Of a stretch of 64,000 nt of DNA, positions 26,135-36,243 are shown piece after piece. Source of the DNA: Nocardia takedensis NBRC 100417 (GTDB taxonomy: Bacteria > Actinomycetota > Actinomycetes > Mycobacteriales > Mycobacteriaceae); the NCBI RefSeq assembly GCF_000308695.1, contig NZ_BAGG01000036.1, forward strand, positions 39,922 through 103,921, read 5' to 3'. The notes beneath the pieces were generated by a model. The model saw nothing but the letters and a program-made list of their open reading frames with translations, was not told the origin of the DNA and made no database searches. The number at the start of each line of letters is the position of its first letter. Position 1 is the stretch's first letter. A program made the position numbers and the translations under genes.

Positions 26135-27682
26135 ATGGGTCGGGTGCGGCGATGGCGCGGTGTGCTGGTCGGGGCGGTTCTCGCGACGGTGGTGGCGGGG
26201 TGCGCGGTATCCGCCGACGATCCGGCCGATCGCCGGCCCGTGCCGATGCCGCCGGCGCCCGCGGGCCTGGAACGGTTCTACGGCCAGACCCCCGACTGGA
26301 GTTCCTGTCAGGAGTTCACCGGCCCGGACGTACGCCTGCCGCCCATCGCGCGCTGCGCACGGATCGAGGTCCCGGTCGACTACGCCCGTCCGGACGGCCC
26401 CACCGCGCGTCTGGCGGTGTCACGGATTCCCGCGCTCGGCGACCGTGTCGGCGCGTTGCTGATGAATCCGGGCGGTCCGGGCGCGTCCGGGCTGTCGATG
26501 GCGGGGATGGTCAGCGGGACGACGCTGGGGGAGCGCTTCGACCAGGTCGGTTTCGATCCGCGCGGCGTGGGGGCCTCCACCCCGGCGATCCGGTGCCTGA
26601 CCGGCCCGGAGGCCGACGCCGACCGGGCCGAGCGGCCCGCCGACAACAGCCCGGCGGGCATCGCCTCGGTGGAGGCCGACAACCGCGAGTACGCGGGCCG
26701 CTGCGCCGCACGCACCGGCGCGGATTTCCTCGCCCACGTCGGCACCCGCGAGGTGGTGCAGGACATGGACGTCCTGCGGGCGGTGCTCGGTGATCCCGGG
26801 CTGACCTATCTCGGCTACTCCTACGGCACCCGCCTCGGGTCGGCCTACGCGGAGAAGTTCCCGGACCGGGTGCGCGCGATGGTCCTCGACGGTGCGGTGG
26901 ACTCCTCCCAGGACCCGGTGCAGGAGTCGCTGCGGCAGGCGGCGGGGTTCCAGCGGGTGTTCGAGAACTACAGCGCCGACTGCGCGGCGAAACCGGACTG
27001 TCCGCTGGGGTCGGACCCGTCGGCCGCGGTCACCCGTTTCCGCGCGCTGCTCGAGCCGTTGCGCGACACGCCCGCCGCGACGACCGATCCGCGCGGGCTC
27101 GGTTACGACGACGCGATCACCGGCGTGCAGCAGGCCCTCTACAGCGACGAACTGTGGCAGGTGCTGACCACGGGGCTGGACGAACTGCGCGAGGGGCGCG
27201 GCGACACGCTGCTGCAACTGGCCGATCTGTACGAGGGGCGCGGCGAGGACGGCAGCTACGCCAACACCCAGGACGCGTTCACCGCGATCCGCTGCGTCGA
27301 TGATCCGCGCGTACTGGACCCGGCGCTGGTGGGCAGGCAGGACACCGAGTACCGCAAGGCCGCGCCGTTCCTGGACGACGGTCGTGGCACCGGGGCCGCT
27401 CCGCTGGACATCTGCGCGAGTTGGCCGGTGCCCAACACCAGCACCCCCCATCGGGTTTCGGCTCCCGGGCTGCCGAAGCTGGTCGTCGTGTCGACCACCG
27501 CCGACCCCGCGACGCCGTATCAGGCGGGGGTGGATCTGGCCGAGCAACTGGGCGCGTCCCTGATCACCTATCGTGGCAATCGGCACACGGCGGCGTTGGT
27601 CGCGGGCGACGCCTGCCTGGACGACGCGGTGACCGCCTACCTCGTGGACCTGGTACAACCGGCTCCCGGGCTCACCTGCTGA
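26135..27682 (+). CDS. Exported alpha/beta-hydrolase protease, TAP-like (Hip1/CaeA type)
   Basis: The 515-aa protein has a signal with the lipobox-like VVAGC (Cys at about residue 23), the S33 fold with NPGGPGASG oxyanion loop (about 110), the nucleophile GYSYGTR (about 229), and the TAP C-terminal domain with [10 protein letters not shown] and GNRHTA supplying Asp and His (about 455-488). M. tuberculosis Hip1/CaeA (Rv2224c), at the same position beside panB, is a cell-envelope serine protease. Where that species has two copies, only one is present here. Confidence 0.9.
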   Translation: MGRVRRWRGVLVGAVLATVVAGCAVSADDPADRRPVPMPPAPAGLERFYGQTPDWSSCQEFTGPDVRLPPIARCARIEVPVDYARPDGPTARLAVSRIPALGDRVGALLMNPGGPGASGLSMAGMVSGTTLGERFDQVGFDPRGVGASTPAIRCLTGPEADADRAERPADNSPAGIASVEADNREYAGRCAARTGADFLAHVGTREVVQDMDVLRAVLGDPGLTYLGYSYGTRLGSAYAEKFPDRVRAMVLDGAVDSSQDPVQESLRQAAGFQRVFENYSADCAAKPDCPLGSDPSAAVTRFRALLEPLRDTPAATTDPRGLGYDDAITGVQQALYSDELWQVLTTGLDELREGRGDTLLQLADLYEGRGEDGSYANTQDAFTAIRCVDDPRVLDPALVGRQDTEYRKAAPFLDDGRGTGAAPLDICASWPVPNTSTPHRVSAPGLPKLVVVSTTADPATPYQAGVDLAEQLGASLITYRGNRHTAALVAGDACLDDAVTAYLVDLVQPAPGLTC

Positions 27683-27849
27683 CCGGTGACCGTGGGGTCG
27701 ATCGACCGTCGTGGCCGAGCGGAGTCATACCTCACAATCGTGACAGTTCGGACGTGAGGTTCATACCGGATGGCCCCCCGGGCGCTTCCAACGCAAACCT
27801 GAGCCTGTACGTAACACGGATTTAACGCCGGGTCTTTACTCTCGCGGAC

Positions 27850-29190
27850 ATGGATCGCCAGAAGGAATTCGTGCTGCGGACGCTCGAAGAGCGGGACATC
27901 CGCTTCGTGCGTCTCTGGTTCACCGACGTCTTGGGGTATCTGAAGTCCGTCGCGATCGCGCCCGCCGAACTGGAAGGGGCCTTCGAGGAGGGCATCGGTT
28001 TCGACGGCTCGGCCATCGAGGGCTTCGCCCGCGTGTCCGAGGCCGACATGGTCGCCCGGCCCGATCCGTCCACCTTCCAGGTGCTGCCCTGGTCCACCAG
28101 CAAAGGCCACCAGCACTCGGCGCGCATGTTCTGCGACATCACCATGCCCGACGGCTCGCCGTCCTGGGCCGACCCGCGCCACGTGCTGCGCCGCCAGTTG
28201 AACAAGGCGGGCGACGTCGGCTTCAGCTGCTACGTGCACCCCGAGATCGAGTTCTTCCTGCTCGAGAACGGCCCCCGCGACGGCAGCCCGCCGCGCCCGG
28301 CCGACTCCGGCGGCTTCTTCGACCAGGCCGTGCACGATTCGGCCCCCAACTTCCGCAGGCACGCCATCGACGCGCTCGAGTCGATGGGCATCTCGGTGGA
28401 GTTCAGCCACCACGAGGGCGCGCCCGGCCAGCAGGAGATCGACCTGCGCTACGCCGACGCGCTGTCGATGGCCGACAACGTGATGACCTTCCGCTACCTG
28501 ATCAAAGAGGTGGCCATCGACGAGGGCGTGCGGGCCACCTTCATGCCCAAGCCGTTCGCCGAGTACCCGGGTTCGGCCATGCACACCCACATGAGCCTGT
28601 TCGAGGGCGAGGCCAACGCCTTCCACGACCCCGACGACCCGATGAACCTGTCGGGCACCGCGCGCGCGTTCATCGCGGGCATCCTCGAACACGCCCCGGA
28701 GATCAGCGCGATCACCAACCAGTGGGTCAACTCCTACAAGCGCCTGATCCACGGCGGCGAAGCGCCGACGGCGGCCTCCTGGGGTCGGTCCAACCGTTCC
28801 GCGCTGGTCCGGGTGCCGATGTACACCCCGAACAAGTCCTCCTCGCGGCGCGTCGAGATCCGCAGCCCCGACTCGGCCTGCAACCCGTACCTGGCGTTCG
28901 CGGTGCTGCTCGCGGCCGGTCTGCGCGGTATCGAGAAGGGCTACAACCTGCCGCCGGAGGCCGAGGACGACGTGTGGTCGCTGACCTCGGCCGAACGCCG
29001 CGCGATGGGCTTCCGCGAACTGCCGGGCACCCTGGACGAGGCGTTGCAGGCGATGGAGCGCTCCGAACTGGTCGCCGAGACGCTGGGCGAGCACGTGTTC
29101 GACTTCTTCCTGCGCAACAAGCGCCGGGAATGGGCCGATTACCGCAGCCAGGTCACCCCGTACGAACTGCGCGAGTACCTCGGTCTGTAA
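27850..29190 (+). CDS. glnA2: Glutamine synthetase type I, GlnA2 form
   Basis: The 446-aa protein has the GS beta-grasp N-terminus, the ATP/Mg segments EIEFFLLENG (about 136) and MPKPFAEYPGSAMHTHMSLF (about 233-252), and NRSALVRVP (about 316). Its length equals GlnA2 of M. tuberculosis, which is shorter than GlnA1 and lacks the DKDLYELPP adenylylation tyrosine loop; here the corresponding stretch reads EAEDDVWSLTSAER. GlnA2-type enzymes may make other isomers or use other amines than the main GlnA. It lies 51 bases before glnE, likely co-transcribed. Confidence 0.93.
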   Translation: MDRQKEFVLRTLEERDIRFVRLWFTDVLGYLKSVAIAPAELEGAFEEGIGFDGSAIEGFARVSEADMVARPDPSTFQVLPWSTSKGHQHSARMFCDITMPDGSPSWADPRHVLRRQLNKAGDVGFSCYVHPEIEFFLLENGPRDGSPPRPADSGGFFDQAVHDSAPNFRRHAIDALESMGISVEFSHHEGAPGQQEIDLRYADALSMADNVMTFRYLIKEVAIDEGVRATFMPKPFAEYPGSAMHTHMSLFEGEANAFHDPDDPMNLSGTARAFIAGILEHAPEISAITNQWVNSYKRLIHGGEAPTAASWGRSNRSALVRVPMYTPNKSSSRRVEIRSPDSACNPYLAFAVLLAAGLRGIEKGYNLPPEAEDDVWSLTSAERRAMGFRELPGTLDEALQAMERSELVAETLGEHVFDFFLRNKRREWADYRSQVTPYELREYLGL

Positions 29191-29241
29191 CCCCCGGCCT
29201 GACGGAACTGTGGAGGGCCTCGACCCTGTAATTTAGGTGTC

Positions 29242-32200
29242 ATGGTCCGGCCACCGTCCGCCCGCTCCGCGGTCCCCGGCGTCGGTCGGCTCGGATTGCT
29301 CGAGCCGACCGCCGCCGAGTCCCTGCGCGAATTGGCATGGGACAACGTAGATGCTGTTCCCGTGCTGTGGGCGCTCTCGCGCGCGCCCGACGCCGATCTG
29401 GCGCTGAACACCATGATCCGGCTCCGCGAACAGCTCGGAACCGAGTGGGCCGCACTGGATTCGGCCATCCGCACCGATACCTCGCTGCGCGGACGCCTGT
29501 TCGCCCTGGTCGGGTCCTCCAGCGCGTTCGCCGACCACCTGGTCGCCGATCCGTCGTCCTGGCACGTGCTCGAACGCAAGGATCTGCCCGACCGCGCGGA
29601 ACTGCTCGCCGACCTGCTCGACGTGGTGGCCGCGGTCCCCGAACCCGCCCCGCCGCGCCCGGACGGACAGACACCGGAGGCCCTGCTCTACCGCGCGGGC
29701 GTCCACGGTCCCGAGGTGGTCGAGGCGCTGCGCAGGCGCTACCGCGACCAGCTCATGCTGCTGGCCGCCCTCGACCTGGCCGCCACCGTGGAGAACGAAC
29801 CGGTGCTGCCCTACCAGGTGGTCGGCCGCCACCTGACCGATCTGGCCGACGCCGCGCTCACCGCCGCACTGGCCGTCGGCGTGGCGCGGGTGTGCAAGGA
29901 CGGGCCCTGCCGGGTGCGCCTGGCCGTCGTCGCCATGGGCAAATGCGGTGCGCGCGAGTTGAACTACGTCAGCGACGTGGACGTGGTCTTCGTCGCCGAA
30001 CCCGCCGACCCGACCGCCACCCGGTTGGCGGCGGAGATGATGAGCGTCGGCAGTCAGGCGTTCTTCGAGGTCGACGCCGCGTTGCGGCCGGAGGGCAAGG
30101 CGGGCGCGCTGGTCCGCACGCTGGATTCGCATCTGGCCTACTACAAGCGCTGGGCGCGCACCTGGGAGTTCCAGGCGCTGTTGAAGAACCGCCCGATGAC
30201 CGGCGATCTGGACCTGGGCCGCGACTACCGCGCCGCGCTCATGCCGATGGTGTGGACGGCCTCCGAGCGCGACGATTTCGTGCCCGACGTGCAGGCCATG
30301 CGCCGCCGCGTCGAGGATCTGGTTCCCGAGGACCTGCGCGAACGCGAACTCAAACTCGGCCACGGCAGTCTGCGCGACGTCGAATTCGCCGTGCAGCTCC
30401 TGCAATTGGTGCACGGGCGGGTCGACGAGTCGCTGCACGTGCAGGGCACGGTCGAGGCGCTGACGGCCCTGGCCGCGGGCGGCTACGTGGGCCGCGACGA
30501 CGCCGCCAACCTCACCGCCTCCTACGAATTCCTACGGCTGCTCGAACACCGGCTGCAATTGCAGCGGTTGCGCCGCACCCACACCCTGCCCGCCGCCGAC
30601 GACGAGGAGGGGATGCGCTGGCTGGCCCGCGCCGCCCACATCCGTCCCGACGGCAGGCAGAACGCGATCGGCGTGCTCACCTCCGAGATCCGGCGCAACG
30701 CCGTGCGGGTGCGCCGCCTGCACGCGAAACTGTTCTACCGCCCGCTGCTGGAATCGGTGGCCAAGCTGGACTCCGACGCGCTGCGGCTGAGCCCCGACGC
30801 GGCCATCCGCCAGCTCGCCGCCCTCGGCTACGTCGCCCCCGAACACGCGCTCGGCCACCTCAAAGCGCTCACCGGCGGGGTGTCGCGCAAGGGCCGGATC
30901 CAGGCGCTGCTGCTGCCCACCCTGCTCGAATGGCTCGGTGACACACCGAATCCCGACGCGGGCCTGCTGGCCTACCGGCGCGTCTCCGAGGGCCTGGACG
31001 ACCAGACCTGGTTCCTGCGTGAACTGCGCGACGAAGGCGCGGTCGCGCAGCGGTTGATGATCGTGCTCGGTTCCTCGGAATACCTGCCGGACCTGCTCAT
31101 CAACGCGCCCGACACGATCCGCATGTACGCCGACGGACCGTCCGGGCCGCTGCTGCTCAGCCCCAAGGCCGAGGACGTCACGCGCGGCATCCTCACCGCC
31201 GCCGCCCGCTACGACGATCCCAGACGCGCGGTGGCCGCGGCCCGTTCGCTGCGTAGGCACGAACTGGCCCGGGTCGCCTCCGCGGACCTGCTGGGCATGC
31301 TCGACGTGCCCGCGGTGTGCCGCGCGCTGTCCTCGGTGTGGGTCGCGGTGCTGGAAGCCTCACTGGCCGCGGTCATCCGCGCCGACGAGGCCGAATTCGG
31401 CGAACGCGCGCCCGCCGACCTCGCCGTCATCGGCATGGGCCGCCTCGGCGGCCACGAACTCGGCTACGGCTCCGACGCCGACGTGCTGTTCGTCTGCGAT
31501 CCGCGCCCGGGGCAGGACGAGACGAAGGCCGTGAAATGGTCGATCTCGGTCGCCGAGCGGGTGCAGCGGTTGCTCGGCGCGCCCAGCACCGACCCGCCCC
31601 TGCACGTCGACGCAGGCCTGCGCCCCGAGGGACGCAACGGCGCACTGGTCCGCACGCTGGCCGCCTACGCCGCCTACTACCAGCAGTGGGCCCAGCCGTG
31701 GGAGGTGCAGGCGCTGCTGCGCGCGCACCAGGTCGCGGGCGATCAAGAACTGGGCGTGCGTTTCCTGCACGTCATCGACAAGGTGCGCTACCCGGTGGGT
31801 GGAGTGTCGGCCGACGCGGTCCGCGAGATCCGCCGCATCAAGGCGCGCGTCGACTCCGAACGCCTGCCGCGCGGCGCCGACCCGGCCACCCACACCAAAC
31901 TCGGCCGCGGCGGCCTGGCCGACATCGAATGGACCGTGCAACTGATGCAGTTGCGCCACGCCCACGAGATCCGGGAACTGCACAACACCTCCACGCTGCA
32001 ATCCTTGGACGTCATCGAGCAGAAGGGATTGCTCGACGCCGAGGACGTCGCGCTGCTGCGCGAATCCTGGCTCACCGCCACCAGAGCCCGCAACGCGCTG
32101 GTGCTGGTGCGCGGCAAACCCGCCGACCAACTGCCCGGCCCCGGGCGGGTGCTCTCGGCGGTCGCGCGGGTCGCGGGCTGGCCCAACGACGACGGCAGCG

Positions 32201-32271
32201 AATTCCTCGACAACTACATGCGTATCACCCGGCGCGCGAAGGCCGTGGTGGAGCGGGTATTCGGGGCGTGA
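29242..32271 (+). CDS. glnE: Bifunctional glutamine synthetase adenylyltransferase/deadenylase
   Basis: The 1009-aa enzyme adenylylates and deadenylylates GlnA in response to nitrogen status. Two nucleotidyltransferase halves are visible, with acidic pairs in [11 protein letters not shown] (about residue 242) and [11 protein letters not shown] (about 742), each followed by a helical domain with the [11 protein letters not shown] and [11 protein letters not shown] repeats. The length is close to mycobacterial GlnE (about 994). The target GlnA1 is encoded 12.4 kb downstream on the opposite strand; in M. tuberculosis it is adjacent. Confidence 0.95.
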   Translation: MVRPPSARSAVPGVGRLGLLEPTAAESLRELAWDNVDAVPVLWALSRAPDADLALNTMIRLREQLGTEWAALDSAIRTDTSLRGRLFALVGSSSAFADHLVADPSSWHVLERKDLPDRAELLADLLDVVAAVPEPAPPRPDGQTPEALLYRAGVHGPEVVEALRRRYRDQLMLLAALDLAATVENEPVLPYQVVGRHLTDLADAALTAALAVGVARVCKDGPCRVRLAVVAMGKCGARELNYVSDVDVVFVAEPADPTATRLAAEMMSVGSQAFFEVDAALRPEGKAGALVRTLDSHLAYYKRWARTWEFQALLKNRPMTGDLDLGRDYRAALMPMVWTASERDDFVPDVQAMRRRVEDLVPEDLRERELKLGHGSLRDVEFAVQLLQLVHGRVDESLHVQGTVEALTALAAGGYVGRDDAANLTASYEFLRLLEHRLQLQRLRRTHTLPAADDEEGMRWLARAAHIRPDGRQNAIGVLTSEIRRNAVRVRRLHAKLFYRPLLESVAKLDSDALRLSPDAAIRQLAALGYVAPEHALGHLKALTGGVSRKGRIQALLLPTLLEWLGDTPNPDAGLLAYRRVSEGLDDQTWFLRELRDEGAVAQRLMIVLGSSEYLPDLLINAPDTIRMYADGPSGPLLLSPKAEDVTRGILTAAARYDDPRRAVAAARSLRRHELARVASADLLGMLDVPAVCRALSSVWVAVLEASLAAVIRADEAEFGERAPADLAVIGMGRLGGHELGYGSDADVLFVCDPRPGQDETKAVKWSISVAERVQRLLGAPSTDPPLHVDAGLRPEGRNGALVRTLAAYAAYYQQWAQPWEVQALLRAHQVAGDQELGVRFLHVIDKVRYPVGGVSADAVREIRRIKARVDSERLPRGADPATHTKLGRGGLADIEWTVQLMQLRHAHEIRELHNTSTLQSLDVIEQKGLLDAEDVALLRESWLTATRARNALVLVRGKPADQLPGPGRVLSAVARVAGWPNDDGSEFLDNYMRITRRAKAVVERVFGA

Positions 32272-32406
32272 GCGCGGATCGTCCGGAAGCCGCGCCGTTC
32301 CGCAATCGGTCAGCGAATTGCGCTGCGCCGCAACGGGTTGACCGATTCGGGCCGAATGTGCCGAATCCGGTTCGCGCGCGGGCGCGGGTTCGTAGGGTCT
32401 GGGGTC

Positions 32407-32487
32407 ATGTGGACGCTTCTCCCGCTGTCGGTCGTCAGCGCACTGGTCATCGCCTGGGGCTTCGTGATCGGATTCCCCAAGGACTGA
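32407..32487 (+). CDS. Candidate 26-aa single-helix membrane peptide
   Basis: An ATG at 32407 opens a 26-codon frame predicted as one transmembrane helix (LLPLSVVSALVIAWGFVIG) ending in the polar FPKD. A purine-rich AGGGTCTGGGG lies just upstream. The topology resembles small membrane regulators, but the sequence is not one I recognise. It stands alone between glnE and the P-loop kinase. Conservation would be needed to raise confidence. Confidence 0.4.
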   Translation: MWTLLPLSVVSALVIAWGFVIGFPKD

Positions 32488-32539
32488 CACCGCGCGCCGG
32501 GGGTGGGGCAGGGGACCTTCCGAGTTCGCTCGGAGTTGT

Positions 32540-33124
32540 GTGGTGTGCGCCCGCGTGACCGACGCCGTGGTCGAGTTCGCGCGCCGTCTGCGCGAACTGC
32601 CGCCCTCGTGCGGACCGGTGCGCCTGGTCGGGATCGACGGCCACGCCGGTTCCGGCAAGACCAGCCTGGCCCGTGCGCTGGCCGCCGTGCTCGATGACGC
32701 CCCGGTCCTGCATCTGGACGACTTCGCCACCCACACGGCCCCTTTCGGCTGGGTCGACGCGGTGGCCGACCAGGTGCTGAGGCCGTTCGCCGCCGGACGG
32801 CCCGCGGACCACGACGTCTACGACTGGCGACTGCGGAGCTTCGCCTCCCGCCGCACCGTGCCGGCCGCCCCGGTGGTGCTGATCGAAGGCGTCGGCGCGG
32901 GACGCCGCGCCCTGCGGCCCGCGCTGGCCCACCTGCTGTGGATGGAGGTCGCGGCCGCCGAATCCTGGGCGCGCGGCCGCCACCGCGACGGACCGGAGCA
33001 GGCCGCGTTCTGGGACGACTGGATCCCCGCCGAACAACGCCACTTCGCGCACGACCCGTCACGTCCGCACGCCGACGTCTCGGTGCGACGGCAAGGCTCG
33101 CGCTACCGCTTCTCTCCCCGCTGA
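32540..33124 (+). CDS. P-loop NTPase, uridine kinase-like
   Basis: The 194-aa protein has Walker A GHAGSGKTSLA (about residues 33-43), a Walker B-type LHLDDF (about 57-62) and VVLIEGVGAG (about 111-120), the pattern of uridine/pantothenate-type kinases. The length and the DVYDWRLRSF segment fit small actinobacterial uridine kinase-like proteins; the substrate is not known. GTG at 32540 is preceded by GGAG; a GTG at 32558 is possible. Confidence 0.8.
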   Translation: MVCARVTDAVVEFARRLRELPPSCGPVRLVGIDGHAGSGKTSLARALAAVLDDAPVLHLDDFATHTAPFGWVDAVADQVLRPFAAGRPADHDVYDWRLRSFASRRTVPAAPVVLIEGVGAGRRALRPALAHLLWMEVAAAESWARGRHRDGPEQAAFWDDWIPAEQRHFAHDPSRPHADVSVRRQGSRYRFSPR

Positions 33125-33192
33125 GGGGGGTGCACACGGAATCTCCACGACTGCCGCGCAACCCGCCCACGAACCCGACCTAGAGTCGGGGC

Positions 33193-34143
33193 ATGGTGCG
33201 TAAGTGGATGAACCGGGCGCTGCTCGGTCTGGGGTGGGGCGCGCTCGTCGCGGGAGCGGCCGGGATCGTGCTGTATCTGGGTGCGGGCGGTCAGGTCGAG
33301 ATGTTCGTGGTCGCGGCTTCGGGGGCCTCGTATCTGATGGTCGGCGGGCTGGTCGGGTTGGTGCTGTGCCTGCTCGCGCGCGGGTGGCGCAGCGCCGGAG
33401 CGGCCTGTGTCGTGCTGGCGGGGGTGCTGTGGACCCAGGTGCCGATGTTCGTTCCCGACGGTCGGGCGGCGGGTGGCCCGGTGGTCACGGTGCTCCAGTC
33501 GAACCTGCTGTTCGGGCGGGCCGACGTCACCCAAGTGGTGGACACCGTCCGCACCGAGAACGTCGACCTGCTGACCGTGGACGAACTGACCGCCGAGGCC
33601 GTCCAGCGCCTGGACGACGCGGGCATCGCCGACCTGCTGCCCTACCGCTACGTCGAGCCCGGCTGGTACGCGCAGGGCACCGGCATCTTCAGCCGCTACC
33701 CGCTGCGCGACACCCGCAAATACGACGGGTTCGTGATGAGCAATATCGGTGCGGTGCTGGACCATCCGCAGCGCGGGGAGGTCGCAGTCTACGCCTTCCA
33801 TCCGATTCCGCCGGTGGTGGACTTCGCGGCCTGGCGGGCCGAGATGGGGCGGATCGAATCGATTCTCGGCGCGCAGCGGGGTCCGGCGATCGTGGGCGCG
33901 GATTTCAACGCCACCCGCGATCACGCGGCGTTCCGCGCCCTGCTGGACAACGGCTTCGCCTCGGCCGCCGAACTCGTGGGCGCGGGCCCGATGCCGACCT
34001 ATCCGACCGACAAACGCTGGGGTCCGATCGTCGGGATCGACCACATCCTGGTCGCGGGCGGCACCGCCGAGGACATCCGGTCGCTGACGATCGCGGGTTC
34101 CGACCACAAGGCCGTGCTGGCCAGGACCCGCCTGGATTCCTGA
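33193..34143 (+). CDS. Membrane-anchored endonuclease/exonuclease/phosphatase family protein
   Basis: The 316-aa protein has three N-terminal hydrophobic helices (about residues 8-90) and then an EEP catalytic domain. Catalytic segments are NLLFGRADV, GADFNATRDHAAFR (about 235-248), GIDHILVAG (about 281) and GSDHKAVLA (about 303), giving the Asp-Asn and Asp-His pairs. The domain probably faces outside and may cleave phosphodiesters of lipids or nucleotides. The start ATG at 33193 fits the hydrophobic N-terminus. Confidence 0.85.
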   Translation: MVRKWMNRALLGLGWGALVAGAAGIVLYLGAGGQVEMFVVAASGASYLMVGGLVGLVLCLLARGWRSAGAACVVLAGVLWTQVPMFVPDGRAAGGPVVTVLQSNLLFGRADVTQVVDTVRTENVDLLTVDELTAEAVQRLDDAGIADLLPYRYVEPGWYAQGTGIFSRYPLRDTRKYDGFVMSNIGAVLDHPQRGEVAVYAFHPIPPVVDFAAWRAEMGRIESILGAQRGPAIVGADFNATRDHAAFRALLDNGFASAAELVGAGPMPTYPTDKRWGPIVGIDHILVAGGTAEDIRSLTIAGSDHKAVLARTRLDS

Positions 34144-34271
34144 GGCACATGTCACGCTGCGCGTGGCGCGCGTTCTGCGATTACCATGTGAACGCTCGAT
34201 CGGCCCAGACGTGTCTGCGCCGGCGGGGCCGTGGAAGGCGCGGTCCCGCAGTGGATCCGGGGAGGAACCTG

Positions 34272-35720
34272 ATGAGGACAGCACGATTGCGCCTCGGGGT
34301 GCTCGCCGTCGTGGCCGCCCTGGCCGCCGTGCTGAGCGGTTGCGAGTCGACGCCCGCGACCGACGACGCCGCGCCGTTGCTCGACCCGAACAACCCGTGG
34401 CAGTTGGCGAGCGCGGCCACCACCGCCGGGACAAGCGGTCCGCGCCCCGGCGTGCCGGACGCGCCGCTGACCGCGGAGAACGGGGACGGCGGCGCGGTGG
34501 ACAGGCTGGCCCTCAACGCCATCGCCGACATCGAGGCGTACTGGACCGCCGAATACGCCAAGACCTTTCCCGGCACCCTGGAACCGGTGCAACGGCTGAT
34601 CTCCTGGGACGCGACCGCACCGGCCGGGCAGGCCCCGCGGTTCTGCAAATCCGACACCTACCAGGTGGTCAACGCCGCCTACTGCTCCGGTGACCACACC
34701 ATCGGCTGGGACCGCGGTGTGCTGTTGCCCGAGGTCGAGGAGGAATTCGGGCCGATGGCGGTGGTGATGGTGCTGGCCCACGAGTACGGCCACGCCATCC
34801 AGGGGCAGGCGAAGATCGCGGGCTTTCTCACCCCCGTGCTGGTGCAGGAACAGCAGGCCGACTGCCTGGCGGGCGTATTCCTGCGGCATGTGGCCGAGGG
34901 CGATTCCCCGCATTTCACGATGAACATGACCGACGGCCTGGACGGCGTCCTGGGCGCGACGGTCGCGATCCGCGACACCGATCCGAGCAACCCGGACAAC
35001 GTGCACGGGTCGGCGTTCGAGCGGGTCACCGCCGTGCAACTCGGCTACACCGACGGCGCGGCGGCCTGCAAGAAGATCGACCGCACCGAGATCAGGAAGC
35101 GGCGCGGAACACTGCCGACCACCTTCGAGACCGAGGACGAGGAACAGAACCAACTGCCCGTCGACGTCGACTCGCTCGGCAGTCTCGCCAAGGCGCTCAC
35201 CACCGCCTTCCCCGCGCGCCAGGCCCCGCGCTTCGAATACGAGGGCGTGGCCCGCGGGTGCGCGGGTGTCACCCCGACCGCGCCGGTGTCGTTCTGCCCC
35301 GCCACCAACACCCTCAGCACCGACGTGCCCGCGCTGGCCGAGCGCGGGGAAGCGGACGCGGGGGAGGAGAAGATCCTGTCCTCGACGGTGACCGGCGACT
35401 ACAACGCTTTCGTGGTGTTCGTCTCGCGCTACATGTTGGCCGTGCAGCGCGACCGCGGCCTGACGCTGACCGGCGCGCAGACCGCGGGCCTGCGCACCGC
35501 CTGCCTGAGCGGCGCGTTCACCACCGCGCTGAGCGAACCGACCAGTGACCCGCGGCTGTCGGCCAAGGACCTGGACGAGGCGGTGTCGGGGTTGCTCTCG
35601 GACGGCCTGGCCGCCGCCGACGTGGACGGCCGCGTCGCCGAGAGCGGTTACCAGCGCCTCGAGGCGTTCCGCACCGGGGTGCTCGACGGCGCGCGCTCCT
35701 GCTACGCGAAGTTCCCGTGA
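34272..35720 (+). CDS. Neutral zinc metallopeptidase, lipoprotein (YpfJ family)
   Basis: The 482-aa protein has a signal with the lipobox VLSGC (Cys at about 25) and the zinc motif HEYGH (His170, Glu171, His174) followed by QEQQADCLAGVF, which supplies the third ligand, as in the putative neutral zinc metallopeptidase family. Many cysteines in the C-terminal half probably form disulfides. It should act in the cell envelope; substrates are unknown. The ATG at 34272 follows GGAGGA. Confidence 0.88.
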   Translation: MRTARLRLGVLAVVAALAAVLSGCESTPATDDAAPLLDPNNPWQLASAATTAGTSGPRPGVPDAPLTAENGDGGAVDRLALNAIADIEAYWTAEYAKTFPGTLEPVQRLISWDATAPAGQAPRFCKSDTYQVVNAAYCSGDHTIGWDRGVLLPEVEEEFGPMAVVMVLAHEYGHAIQGQAKIAGFLTPVLVQEQQADCLAGVFLRHVAEGDSPHFTMNMTDGLDGVLGATVAIRDTDPSNPDNVHGSAFERVTAVQLGYTDGAAACKKIDRTEIRKRRGTLPTTFETEDEEQNQLPVDVDSLGSLAKALTTAFPARQAPRFEYEGVARGCAGVTPTAPVSFCPATNTLSTDVPALAERGEADAGEEKILSSTVTGDYNAFVVFVSRYMLAVQRDRGLTLTGAQTAGLRTACLSGAFTTALSEPTSDPRLSAKDLDEAVSGLLSDGLAAADVDGRVAESGYQRLEAFRTGVLDGARSCYAKFP

Positions 35721-35728
35721 TGGGGCAC

Positions 35729-35750
35729 GGCGCGGGCTGTGCACCGCGCC
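35729..35750. terminator. Terminator between the metallopeptidase and ribH2
   Basis: A 7-bp stem GGCGCGG/CCGCGCC with an 8-base loop lies in the 46-base gap between two convergent genes. Confidence 0.55.
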
Positions 35751-35766
35751 CCCGGGCGGATCGCGC

Positions 35767-36234
35767 CTAGTCGGCGGCGGTGGGCAGCGCGCTGAGCGAA
35801 CCGAGCGTGGTGGCCACCGCGCGGGCCGCCTCGGCGCCCTTGGTGACGAAATGCCCGGTGAAGTAGTCGACGTGCTCGCTGTGCTCGTGGAAGTGGTGCG
35901 GGGTGAGCACCACCGAGAACACCGGCACATCGGTGTCGAGTTGGACGCGCATCAGGCCGTCGATCACGGCCGTGGCGACGAAATCGTGCCGGTAGATGCC
36001 GCCGTCCACGACCAGTGCCGCGGCCACGATCGCCGAGTACCGCCCGGTCCGCGCGAGCCGCTGCGCGTGCAGCGGGATCTCGAACGCGCCGGGCACCTCG
36101 AACACGTCGATGTTCTCGCCGTCGAATCCGAGCCCCGTGTATTCGGCGGTGAAACCCTCCAGGGCCTTACCGACGATCTGGCTGTGCCACGTGGCACGGA
36201 TGAAGGCCACCGATCCGGGTGAAGTCGTTCCCAT
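35767..36234 (-). CDS. ribH2: Type II lumazine synthase (RibH2-like)
   Basis: The 155-aa protein matches 6,7-dimethyl-8-ribityllumazine synthase of the RibH2 type known from Brucella and Mesorhizobium: RATWHSQIV near the start, FEVPGAFEIPLHAQRLAR, VVDGGIYRHDFVA and SVVLTPHHFHEHSEHVDYF. The common RibH1 carries a different GAVIRGxTxHFD segment. It would condense the ribityl-aminouracil with dihydroxybutanone phosphate. No other rib gene is near; it is the last gene of an operon with three hydrolases, 9 bases after the lipase stop. Confidence 0.88.
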   Translation of the reverse strand: MGTTSPGSVAFIRATWHSQIVGKALEGFTAEYTGLGFDGENIDVFEVPGAFEIPLHAQRLARTGRYSAIVAAALVVDGGIYRHDFVATAVIDGLMRVQLDTDVPVFSVVLTPHHFHEHSEHVDYFTGHFVTKGAEAARAVATTLGSLSALPTAAD

Positions 36235-36243
36235 CCCGTGATT

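Noticed and set aside
27811..27826. GlnR box before glnA2
   Set aside because: Only GTAAC-N6-TTAAC is present, without the second pair at the required 11-base spacing.
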